Shown here: positions 52,171-59,773 of the stretch, in pieces | Layout of the letters: each line of letters starts with the position of its first letter | How positions within the stretch are numbered: position 1 is the first letter of the stretch | Source of the DNA: an uncultured Candidatus Saccharibacteria bacterium | Lineage (GTDB): Bacteria; Patescibacteriota; Saccharimonadia; Saccharimonadales; Saccharimonadaceae | DNA length: 64,000 bases | Direction: 5' to 3' | Assembly (NCBI GenBank): GCA_948945085.1 | Contig: CARBGY010000002.1 | Coordinates: forward strand, 62,001 to 126,000 | Position numbers and translations under genes: made by a program | The notes under the pieces: model-generated | Told to the model about the DNA's origin: nothing | Database searches by the model: none | Seen by the model: the letters and a program-made list of their open reading frames with translations, nothing else

Positions 52171-52247
52171 ACTATCCTTTCTAACAGAGTTGGGTTGTCC
52201 GCCAAGAAAAAACTTGTGAGGTTTACAAAAACCATAACAAATTAGTC

Positions 52248-52345
52248 TCAATCAGCGGAATGCAGGAATAAGTTAGCGGTATACACCTTGCCCCGATGTC
52301 AACTTCCCGTCCATCAGGTCTTAACTACTGGTTCCCTACTCTGAT
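52248..52345 (-). promoter_or_regulatory. Tetrahydrofolate (THF-I) riboswitch
   Basis: The minus-strand leader reads CAGAGTAGGG ... GTTAAGACCTGATGG ... GACATCGGGGCAAGGTG ... ACCGCTAAC ... CCTGCATTCCGCTG. These are the conserved blocks and order of the THF riboswitch, with P1 formed by CAGAGTAG-side and CGCTGATTG-side bases. It precedes folT by ~80 nt, so folate should repress import. Confidence 0.88.
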
Positions 52346-52363
52346 ATTCTTATATCTGAGTTA

Positions 52364-52369
52364 ATTATA
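52364..52369 (-). promoter_or_regulatory. -10 element of the folT operon
   Basis: GTGCTATAAT on the minus strand, ~20 nt before the riboswitch aptamer. Confidence 0.65.
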
Positions 52370-52429
52370 GCACGGTTCTTGAAGTTCATGTGAGAGTACA
52401 TTGAAGGAGTAACCATAAACGTCAAACGA

Positions 52430-53392
52430 GTGGCGCTCAACCACGAAGGTGTGCTATATTTTCATGATGGCAGAATGTTTGTTGGAGGAATGATTTCTCC
52501 AAACCGCGACACACAAATAGAAATTCTGGACAAAACCATTGACGCTGTCGCCACAATTAATGACGACAAGTATCGTTCTGCACTTGCTTATTACCAACTC
52601 AATTCATTACATCTCTTCCCTGATGCAAATGGGCGGACATCGCGAGCGGTTTATACTATATTGCGCCAACCAGATTTTGATTTAGAGAAACATGCAGACT
52701 ATTTTACGCATGCGAACAATCAAAGCCAAAGTGATAGTGGTGGTAGTAAAGTGTCCGAATTTGAGAAACTAAATGGACTTACATCCCCGCAAGAGTTTAT
52801 TCAGTACTCTATGCTAGAGTTACTTAAAACTATGCAAGAGGAAGAAGGTGGTTCCAAATTTGGTGAAGAATTAGATTCAATCTCTCAAATTATGGAATAT
52901 CTTTTAACACAAGACCCGAAACGGCGCGCCAATATTGTGACAGTTGTTGGCGCAAGTGCTGGGTCTGAGGCTGTTAAAGAACTGTATTCCTTAAAGAATA
53001 ATCCCACGTATCAAGAACTAAACGATGACGAAAAACAGCGTTTTAATTATGCTCTTTGTGATAATAATGCTTTAGTGTCGGTTGCTGGGCTTGCGATGCT
53101 TAAATTCCATCAAGAAAAAGGTGACTTATTGCAGTTTCTAACAGAACACACTAAACAGAACCCTGCATTGGGGAATTTAAGTCAATGTATTATTAACATT
53201 GATCCAGATGATGAAGAATACTTTGGTGGTTGCGAATGTAAAGATTGGAGTGCTGAAGATATGAAAAAATATGCGACCTTTGCCGAAGAAATAAAGAAGC
53301 AGCAACTCGAAATGGGAATAGATGTATTCGTTAATCCCGAGTTACATACAAATAGTTCTGGTGAGAAAATGGCTGATATCCTAGCCAAGTAA
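52430..53392 (+). CDS. Fic-domain protein (320 aa)
   Basis: The Fic motif is HLFPDANGRTSR (61-72), matching HPFxDGNGRxxR with Ala for the first Gly. Fic enzymes attach AMP or other phosphate groups to proteins. The C-terminal ~200 residues are helical (FTHANNQSQSD, then QEFIQYSMLELL) and unassigned. The first normal start is GTG 52430, without SD. AAGGAG lies instead before an in-frame ATA at 52415, hinting that an ATG has mutated or ATA is used. Confidence 0.8.
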   Translation: MALNHEGVLYFHDGRMFVGGMISPNRDTQIEILDKTIDAVATINDDKYRSALAYYQLNSLHLFPDANGRTSRAVYTILRQPDFDLEKHADYFTHANNQSQSDSGGSKVSEFEKLNGLTSPQEFIQYSMLELLKTMQEEEGGSKFGEELDSISQIMEYLLTQDPKRRANIVTVVGASAGSEAVKELYSLKNNPTYQELNDDEKQRFNYALCDNNALVSVAGLAMLKFHQEKGDLLQFLTEHTKQNPALGNLSQCIINIDPDDEEYFGGCECKDWSAEDMKKYATFAEEIKKQQLEMGIDVFVNPELHTNSSGEKMADILAK

Positions 53393-53562
53393 GTTCTGAG
53401 AACATGAAAAGAGTTCGTGCCTAAAATGTAGAGATTATGATTTTTGCTAATGGTTGTTCAGTGAGTGACTATTTGGTGAATGATTAATCAATAAGGTTGT
53501 GAACCGATTTAGAGTAGTGTTGGACTGATGCAGAGTGAAAGCATCCAGTAGTAGTAAATGTT

Positions 53563-54786
53563 CTAGTTCCCTTGCCAAATCTGGAAACTATCGCCTTCTA
53601 CCCGGATTAACTGATTATCATTCAAACAAATAATAGGCTGCGAAATGCTATAAAACTCTTCCGAATTTTCTTGCAAAAATCGCGAAAATTTCTCACGTTT
53701 TATACCTTCGCGATTCCAATGTGGCTTTATTAAGAAATCCACTAGCCCTAATCCACAAAAATCCGTCATTTCTTTGGCCCGTATTGGGTCACCGCTCATG
53801 TATTGCTGATTGCGAATATTATTACTACAAACTATTGCGCCTGCACTTTCGCCAATATATGGTACACCTTTTGCTAAAATGTTTTTAACAATCTTATCAA
53901 AATTACAATTATGCATTTGTTCTAAAAGATAAAAATTATTTCCTCCTTGAACAAAGATCGCGTCCCTATTAGTAAGCTCTGTAGCAACTTCCGATTCGGT
54001 TTTACCCGCAATATCATAATCGAAAACTTGCCAGCCGCGTTCTTGGAGAATTTTTCTTCCTTCGTCAATCCACTCCTGTTTATCGGATGGATGCAGATTC
54101 CCTGCCGTAGTAATATAAGCAAGCCGAATCTCTGTCGCTTTTTTACCTAGCAGGTTCTCAATATCATCCATGATTAGCTGCGCCACACCAGCTCCGCGAA
54201 AGCTAGAGGCTAAATACAAGTTTTGCAGTGCGTTATCCTTTAAGATTATAGAGAGGAGTTTTGGAAATTCTTTGTATTTTGGAGACGCGCCGAGATTGAA
54301 ATGCCCTTGCCCTTTAATTATAATTAACTTTCCATTTAATCTTTCCGCTAATTCCTGCGGTTCCTCTATAGGTACATATGGATCATTATCCGAATGTAGG
54401 AGGATGAAATCATCACATTTCTGTTTCAAATCATCATAATCAACTGAGACATTCTGTAGATTTTTCAGCTTATCCCAATCGAGATCAATATGGAAGCCAC
54501 TTACAAGTATCGCTCGCTTAATTCTCGTTCCTGTGGGTAATTTTTGTAATAACATTGGAATAAGTGCTGCACCGGCGGAGTGACCAATGATAATGGTATC
54601 CGTGTCGAATCTAAATGGGGTGTTTTGAATAATAAAGTCGCTCCATGCGTCGCCATTCGGAAAAGCTGAATTTGGCAGAGATGGCGCATAGACCTCAAAG
54701 GCATGTTTTTCTAACTGTTGTTTCAGCCAGGGGATCCAGTTGCTTTCACAGCTACCGTCGGTGCCATGCAATAAAATCGCTTTCAT
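53563..54786 (-). CDS. Fused RBBP9/YdeN-like hydrolase and S51 peptidase (407 aa)
   Basis: Residues 1-185 are an alpha/beta hydrolase of the RBBP9/YdeN kind: LHGTDGSCESNWIPWL, the nucleophile elbow GHSAGAAL (~69), LHSDNDPYVP with the Asp, and GQGHFNLGA with the His. Residues ~190-407 are an S51 (PepE/cyanophycinase-like) peptidase: VQGGNNFYLL, catalytic GESAGAIVCS (~323), and IKPHWNREG with His. Both parts keep their catalytic residues. Such a fusion is unusual; it could process Asp-containing or acyl-modified peptides. GAAGGA precedes the ATG. Confidence 0.85.
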   Translation of the reverse strand: MKAILLHGTDGSCESNWIPWLKQQLEKHAFEVYAPSLPNSAFPNGDAWSDFIIQNTPFRFDTDTIIIGHSAGAALIPMLLQKLPTGTRIKRAILVSGFHIDLDWDKLKNLQNVSVDYDDLKQKCDDFILLHSDNDPYVPIEEPQELAERLNGKLIIIKGQGHFNLGASPKYKEFPKLLSIILKDNALQNLYLASSFRGAGVAQLIMDDIENLLGKKATEIRLAYITTAGNLHPSDKQEWIDEGRKILQERGWQVFDYDIAGKTESEVATELTNRDAIFVQGGNNFYLLEQMHNCNFDKIVKNILAKGVPYIGESAGAIVCSNNIRNQQYMSGDPIRAKEMTDFCGLGLVDFLIKPHWNREGIKREKFSRFLQENSEEFYSISQPIICLNDNQLIRVEGDSFQIWQGN

Positions 54787-55082
54787 ATAATATTATCCTT
54801 CGATTATCTTGCGGTAATTATACACTAAGTAATCACTATATGGATAGATATATGATAATGTAGAGGAGAAGAAGCTGCTTTAACTAAGGAGCTAGGATTT
54901 GATGATTAATTATATAGAAATATGCGAGGATGACGTTGTCAAGCTTTTCAATGATCACTTTGATATTAAGCTTATGTATGTCTCCTTCACATGGAGACTC
55001 TTTACATAAAATTTCGTTGCTAATGAGATATAAGAGTTTTGCGGAGGTATTCGCGAACACCAGAATCGCAGGCATAAATGTA

Positions 55083-55190
55083 TGTGCCACGGATACCACG
55101 AGTGCAAAGAACTTGGTAGATATTCAGAATGTACTGCAATAAATCCTCATCAGAAGTTTGAACCTTTCCCCATCCGCTGTCTAGCATACT
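55083..55190 (+). pseudogene. Orphan FISUMP-like cassette, PIRC type (copy 6, degraded)
   Basis: In the plus strand CATDTTSAKNLVDIQNVLQ and, after a frame change, NPHQKFEPFPIRCLAY resemble the end of the other PIRC-type copies. The nucleotide match CCCATCCGCTGTCTAGCATA is exact. Upstream part not recognisable; 54884-55082 contains no supported gene. Confidence 0.45.
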
Positions 55191-55223
55191 TATATATTAT
55201 GTACAGAAGTATGACGAAATGAG

Positions 55224-55410
55224 CAATGCAGCGCACCGAGAAACCGACGAAGCGATCGTAGTAGTACGACGGGTAGACGTTAGTACTATGGAAATAGAGG
55301 TAGTATGCGTACGTAGCATTAGGATAAGTAGTAGCTGACCAGTAGTAGTTATTGAGGCCCGCGTTCCTCAATGAACCAGTATTTAGATGGACGCTCCCGC
55401 CGCGTATATA
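55224..55410 (-). pseudogene. Orphan FISUMP-like cassette, SVRC type (copy 7)
   Basis: The minus-strand frame reads RGGSVHLNTGSLRNAG ... YYWSATTYPNATYAYYLYF ... DRFVGFSVRCIAH, then runs ~25 codons into unrelated sequence. No start, SD or N-terminal domain; the homology begins at TATACGCGGCGGG. It is the closest relative of copy 3 at 34.0 kb. Confidence 0.6.
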
Positions 55411-55418
55411 AAATAATT

Positions 55419-56183
55419 TTATTCTGACATAATACTTTGTAGCAGCTCGGCGACACTATTTACAATGTGTCCAGGTTTGATGGAGGCAATTACTTCTGGC
55501 ACTGCAGCTTTAACGGCATAGCCATCATACCGTTTTAACATATCAATGTCATTAGTATCATCGCCAATTGTGATAGTTCGAGTAGCTAATTTTGAGAAAG
55601 ACGAAGAATCGAGACGCTTAATCGCATTTGCCTTGCCAGCTTCTATAGACATAATATCAATAAAAGCATGGTACCTTGTTGGCTCAATAATCCAGTCGAC
55701 GCTCGTTATTTGAGCATGTTTTTCCAAAAAGAGCTGCACCAGATCACTATATTCGGATTTAACATTTTGAAGAATTTTTTCTCCTACCATGCTATCAGCA
55801 GCCCAACAACGTAACTTAGTTACGTCGCAATCTAAATTTGGCCATTCCTTTGCTTTGTAATAATAGACAAAGGCGGTTGAATTAGGAAAATTATCTGAAA
55901 TAGTTTGGCAAATGCTTTGCGCTATACTCTTTTCAATACTATACTGAAAAAGCAGTTTACCATCATTATTTAGGCAGGTAGCTCCATTTTCAAGAATAAT
56001 ATAATCCAAGTACTGTTCGTACTCTGGCCAAATTCGAGTTAGGCTCGAAATATTTCGACCACTCGCTAAGCAAAAAAGATTACCACTTTGACGAAACTTT
56101 TGAACCATATTTAAGTTTGCCTGAAATTGAGGAATATTGGCATGCGGGTATAAAGTGTTGTCAAAGTCACTAACTACAATCAT
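55419..56183 (-). CDS. HAD-superfamily Cof-type phosphatase (254 aa)
   Basis: Start ATG 56183 (MIVVSDFDNTLYPHANI) is preferred, since TATAAT ends 6 nt upstream; the frame extends 31 codons further. Motif I is SDFDNTLYP, motif II is LASGRN, and motif IV is TIGDDTNDIDML. The C2-type cap sits between II and III. It probably dephosphorylates sugar phosphates or nucleotides in the cytosol. Substrate unknown. Confidence 0.85.
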   Translation of the reverse strand: MIVVSDFDNTLYPHANIPQFQANLNMVQKFRQSGNLFCLASGRNISSLTRIWPEYEQYLDYIILENGATCLNNDGKLLFQYSIEKSIAQSICQTISDNFPNSTAFVYYYKAKEWPNLDCDVTKLRCWAADSMVGEKILQNVKSEYSDLVQLFLEKHAQITSVDWIIEPTRYHAFIDIMSIEAGKANAIKRLDSSSFSKLATRTITIGDDTNDIDMLKRYDGYAVKAAVPEVIASIKPGHIVNSVAELLQSIMSE

Positions 56184-56347
56184 GGATTCATTATAACACT
56201 TCTTGCGTATTAGCAGAATTCTGGGTTTCTTCGGCAAGATTAAAGTTATGAGATTAGTAAAATACTTACTAAGCATTTATATGTACCTCAGTTTTATCAA
56301 AATTCCCTCTTGTAAGGATCTAGGAAATACGCTATAATGAAGGACAT

Positions 56348-56424
56348 GGAATCGTAGCTCAGTTGGTTAGAGCGCCGCCCTGTCACGGCGGAGGTCGCGA
56401 GTTCGAGTCTCGTCGGTTCCGCCA
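56348..56424 (+). tRNA. tRNA-Asp (GTC)
   Basis: Acceptor GGAATCG/CGGTTCC, anticodon stem CCGCC/GGCGG around loop CTGTCAC (GTC), encoded CCA. Confidence 0.95.
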
Positions 56425-56567
56425 TAAGTGGTTTGGTTGTAAAGTTCTGCCCGTGAGGGTATTTTTTGTTATATGGGGTGTGGCGGAGTAGTAATCATGC
56501 CGAATGCGGTTAATAAAATATTGGCCTGAGTAAGTAATTGCTGTCTATAAAAACGGGGCGAGTGGAT

Positions 56568-57974
56568 TTAAATAAATACAACTGGCGAAATATCAATACC
56601 TGGTTCTTCAATAAGGCGCGAATTAAGTGAATTAATATCATTGACCTCGCAATATCTCGTATTAAATTCAGGGCGATTTTCTAGAAGTGTACGAATTTCG
56701 GTGAGAAAATTTAAATATTCTGGATCGGTATAGAAAAAGTTTTCGGAATGTTCGATAGTGTAACGTTTTTTAAGACGTTCAAAAGTGTAATTTAGAAAAT
56801 CAGAAACTCTAGCATCGGGCTGGCGGTCTTGACCAACAAAAAAGCTTCGAACAAAAACCTGCGTAATACTTGTATTACGGTCGGCGGAGGAGAGGAGGCG
56901 ACCATATTCAGAGCGAGGAGGATGAGCTTGTGATGAACGATGATCGGCGATAGCTTCAAAGATTGAGCGACGTTTTGTTTGATTAAAATAACTTGACATG
57001 AACGAATCATTTAAGAATTTCTCAGCCGCAATCAGCTCGTGATGTTCGGCATCAAGATATTTATTAAAATCGTGATAGGCGGCGCTAACGTAAATTAAAT
57101 CCGGATCAAGCGAAAGCTTAAAAGTGTCGTTTAAAGCAAAGCTGCGTCGAATAACTTCACGAATGTGAAAGACTTGATGAGCTTTGTCATTCTTAAGATA
57201 TTCGGGAAAGATATGATCCGTAATATATGTAACAAGTTTTGGAGAAACTCTTTGTATATAGCTGGCGTATTCAGATTCAAGATTTAGGGCGCGTTCAAGA
57301 TGGTTGACACTAACATAACGTTGGCGAAACTCTGCTGGGTTATCGGTGAGTTTTTGTAGCTCGTGCAAGGCACGTCGATAGCTAAGGTCGGGAAAGTAGC
57401 TTTTGGTGAGAGCGTAACCATTTTTGCCGTACTTGTTAATAAGATGACGGCGAGATTCTGTAATAATAGCTTCAAGATTTGGCTCACCAAAATTACGTAG
57501 GCGGTAGGTGTAGGTACGATGAAGCATGGTATCTATATCGATGTTGCGATCGGCGGTCGAAACGATTTTACCATAAATACTGCGTGGTTCTCCCTTTAGG
57601 GTTGAACGATGATCAGCAACAGCTTCAGAAATAGTTTGAAGGTCTTTAGTGGAAAAGAACTCGGGTAGGACCTTATCTTCTAAAACCATTTTGGCGGAAA
57701 TTTCTTCGTGATGCTTTGCATCAATATGGTGGCCCAGATCATGATAAGCTGCAACCGTATATACTATGTCTAAATTAAGGTCAGGGCAGGTTTTAGCAAA
57801 CTGAAAACTGCGACGAAGAACATAATAGATATGCGCGAGATGATGTCCCCAGTCGTTTTTAGCATACTCGGGGAAGATTTTCTTCTGGATGTAAACTTGT
57901 AAATCATGATTTATTTCGTCATAAAAAGGCACTTTAACATTTTTAAGAACTTTTGTGGCCTTTTTGGATTCCAT
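56568..57974 (-). CDS. Tandem HD-domain protein (468 aa)
   Basis: Two similar halves. The first has HIYYVLRRSFQFAK, AAYHDLGHHIDAKHHEEISA (~91) and AVADHRSTLKGEPRSIYGKI. The second has HIREVIRRSFALND, AAYHDFNKYLDAEHHELIAA (~312) and AIADHRSSQAHPPRSEYGRL. Both retain the HD metal-binding pair and the downstream DHRS...ADRN signature. HD proteins hydrolyse phosphoester bonds of nucleotides. Two intact sites in one chain suggest an internal duplication. TATAAT ends 6 nt before ATG. Confidence 0.85.
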   Translation of the reverse strand: MESKKATKVLKNVKVPFYDEINHDLQVYIQKKIFPEYAKNDWGHHLAHIYYVLRRSFQFAKTCPDLNLDIVYTVAAYHDLGHHIDAKHHEEISAKMVLEDKVLPEFFSTKDLQTISEAVADHRSTLKGEPRSIYGKIVSTADRNIDIDTMLHRTYTYRLRNFGEPNLEAIITESRRHLINKYGKNGYALTKSYFPDLSYRRALHELQKLTDNPAEFRQRYVSVNHLERALNLESEYASYIQRVSPKLVTYITDHIFPEYLKNDKAHQVFHIREVIRRSFALNDTFKLSLDPDLIYVSAAYHDFNKYLDAEHHELIAAEKFLNDSFMSSYFNQTKRRSIFEAIADHRSSQAHPPRSEYGRLLSSADRNTSITQVFVRSFFVGQDRQPDARVSDFLNYTFERLKKRYTIEHSENFFYTDPEYLNFLTEIRTLLENRPEFNTRYCEVNDINSLNSRLIEEPGIDISPVVFI

Positions 57975-58025
57975 AGGTTGATTATAATATAAGTTGAGAG
58001 GTTGTGATATAATTTCTGTATGGAA

Positions 58026-58101
58026 CAGGGCTTGGCGCAGTTGGTAGCGCGCACGCCTGGGGGGCGTGAGGTCGCCAGTTCAAGTCTGGTAGCCCTGACC
58101 A
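58026..58101 (+). tRNA. tRNA-Pro (GGG)
   Basis: Acceptor CAGGGCT/AGCCCTG, anticodon loop TGGGG (GGG) in stem CGCC/GGCG, encoded CCA. With 38819 and 39821 it completes three Pro isoacceptors in the window. Confidence 0.93.
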
Positions 58102-58150
58102 AAATTATTATTTAAGTCGCAGAACTATTTTGTAGTTTCCTATCTACTAT

Positions 58151-58624
58151 CTAATTACCTACCACTAGACATCGTACCGGATAGGCATAATTACGATCCT
58201 GCGCTGATGCGCTTCCTGATGTCAGGGTAGCATGATACGCTTTGGAACTAGAGTAGTTACTGCTAGTCGTCAAAGACCTCTCGTTTCCGAATACCGACAA
58301 ATAGAAATTTGAATCAGGGCGAATATAGCCAGAACGGGTATTATATTCCACAGTATCGCCTGAATCTTTTAGCTCGACTTCAAAAGTCTTGATTACGGTA
58401 GATTCATCACCTTTGTCGTCTTTTTGAGCGGTAGGTGCCTTAACTTCCTTAATCTTATCGCTACCAGTCATTACTACGGGTTTTAAATTATCAAAGTGAA
58501 TATCCCAAACCGTCGACTTCACAGTTGCAACTCCATTAATCTGCAAATCTGTCGAGAATGCTGCCACGGCAACACCAATTGCGCCAATTAAGGCTACTAC
58601 AAGTAACGCAATCGCAATAATCAT
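58151..58624 (-). CDS. Secreted protein ending in a FISUMP-like PVRC domain (157 aa)
   Basis: ATG 58624 opens a hydrophobic signal (MIIAIALLVVALIGAIGVAV), followed by AAFSTDLQINGVATVKSTVW, similar to SipW/TasA-like exported proteins. The C-terminal half (SGYIRPDSNFYL ... SSSKAYHATLTSG ... RNYAYPVRCLVVGN) has the same ending as the orphan cassettes. The frame is open ~15 codons upstream (NAFGARNNREKK) without a normal start, so the real N-terminus may be longer. It is the only cassette of this kind in the window attached to an export signal. Confidence 0.65.
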   Translation of the reverse strand: MIIAIALLVVALIGAIGVAVAAFSTDLQINGVATVKSTVWDIHFDNLKPVVMTGSDKIKEVKAPTAQKDDKGDESTVIKTFEVELKDSGDTVEYNTRSGYIRPDSNFYLSVFGNERSLTTSSNYSSSKAYHATLTSGSASAQDRNYAYPVRCLVVGN

Positions 58625-58894
58625 CTTTTTCTCACGGTTGTTTCTTGCTCCGAATGCATTATTTTTACGAGCGTATATGTGGCTACAGTTAACATACTAT
58701 GTCAACATAACTACTTTAAGTCTAGTATATATAGTCAAGGCTTGAATAGCTTCTGTTTTTTATTGTTATAGGATTTGCAAACATGTGCGTTAAGTTAATG
58801 ACTGTATTTTACAGCTATCGGAAAAGATAATTAGAAATACGATCTGAAATTTTCGCAAAATTATTGCAAAAATGTTGAATAGACATGTACCCTA

Positions 58895-58923
58895 TTGTAT
58901 TCATTACCATGTTGTACTATAAT
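58895..58923 (+). promoter_or_regulatory. Promoter of the 238-aa HAD gene
   Basis: TTGTAT (58895-58900), 17 nt, TATAAT (58918-58923). The rest of 58625-58894 shows only AT-rich sequence. Confidence 0.65.
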
Positions 58924-58972
58924 TTGTTTATGTAGTTTTAGTAACTTAAGGACATTTTAAAAGGAGGCACTG

Positions 58973-59689
58973 ATGCTAAAGGCAGTAATTTATGATTTTG
59001 ACGGAACGCTGACGCCAAGTGTTTTGCCGGAATTTAAAATTGTAGAGGCTGGTGGATTAGAAGGCGGAGTCGCAAATCCAAAGTTTTTTGAGGAAGCGCA
59101 TGAGCTTGCAAAAACTCATAATATTGACTTACTCGATTCCGTGGCAAGATTAATTCTCAAGTTCGCAAAGAAGTCTGGTTTATCCTTAACAGATAAAAAC
59201 CTTGCACTTGGAGCAGACAAACGTCAATATAATCCGGGAGTAGAAAATTTCTTAAAGAGGTTGTGTGAGAAAGGGACTAAGAATTACCTGTTAAGTTCAG
59301 GCATAAAAGCCTATCTAAGCTGCCTAGAAATTGCTCCACTTTTTACTGAGATTTTCGCAACTACGTTAAATTATGACGAGAACGGCGAGGCAACGACACC
59401 GAAACAGGTTATGACAGTTGAGCAAAAGGCGGAAACTTTGCGCGAATTGGCGCAAGAGTTAAATGGTAATTCAAGTGATTGTACTGGTATGGTGTACATT
59501 GGTGATGGACCAACAGATATTTTCGCGTTAGAGTTCGTGAAGAATAATGGCGGAGAATCAATTCTTGTTTATCATGACGAAAATAGCGACGAAGTAAAGG
59601 CTGTGCGTGAAAAGGATGCGGCGAATGCATACTTTCCGGCAGATTTTCGTCAAGGAAGCGAATTGGATCGATATATAAACAAAATTTAG
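58973..59689 (+). CDS. HAD-superfamily phosphatase, SerB-like (238 aa)
   Basis: ATG 58973 follows AAAGGAGG. Motif I YDFDGTLTP (7-15), motif II LLSSGIKAYL, and motif IV YIGDGPTDIFAL with its two acidic residues. The cap domain is helical (FFEEAHELAKTHNIDLLDSV), as in type I HADs such as phosphoserine phosphatases. Substrate not certain. Own promoter and terminator. Confidence 0.85.
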   Translation: MLKAVIYDFDGTLTPSVLPEFKIVEAGGLEGGVANPKFFEEAHELAKTHNIDLLDSVARLILKFAKKSGLSLTDKNLALGADKRQYNPGVENFLKRLCEKGTKNYLLSSGIKAYLSCLEIAPLFTEIFATTLNYDENGEATTPKQVMTVEQKAETLRELAQELNGNSSDCTGMVYIGDGPTDIFALEFVKNNGGESILVYHDENSDEVKAVREKDAANAYFPADFRQGSELDRYINKI

Positions 59690-59703
59690 CTTCCTAGAAA
59701 ATA

Positions 59704-59730
59704 ATCCCTCTCAGGAAATCTGAGGGGGAC
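59704..59730 (+). terminator. Terminator of the HAD gene
   Basis: CCCTCTCAG-GAAAT-CTGAGGGGG (with G-T pairs), 15 nt after the stop codon. Confidence 0.65.
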
Positions 59731-59773
59731 TATATATTGTAAAGAACGAAGCTATGGAGGCTTGACGTTATGG

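Noticed and set aside
55224..55410. Cassettes as ordinary short expressed genes
   Set aside because: No SD, start codon, promoter or signal peptide fits; frames run in from stops or unrelated sequence.
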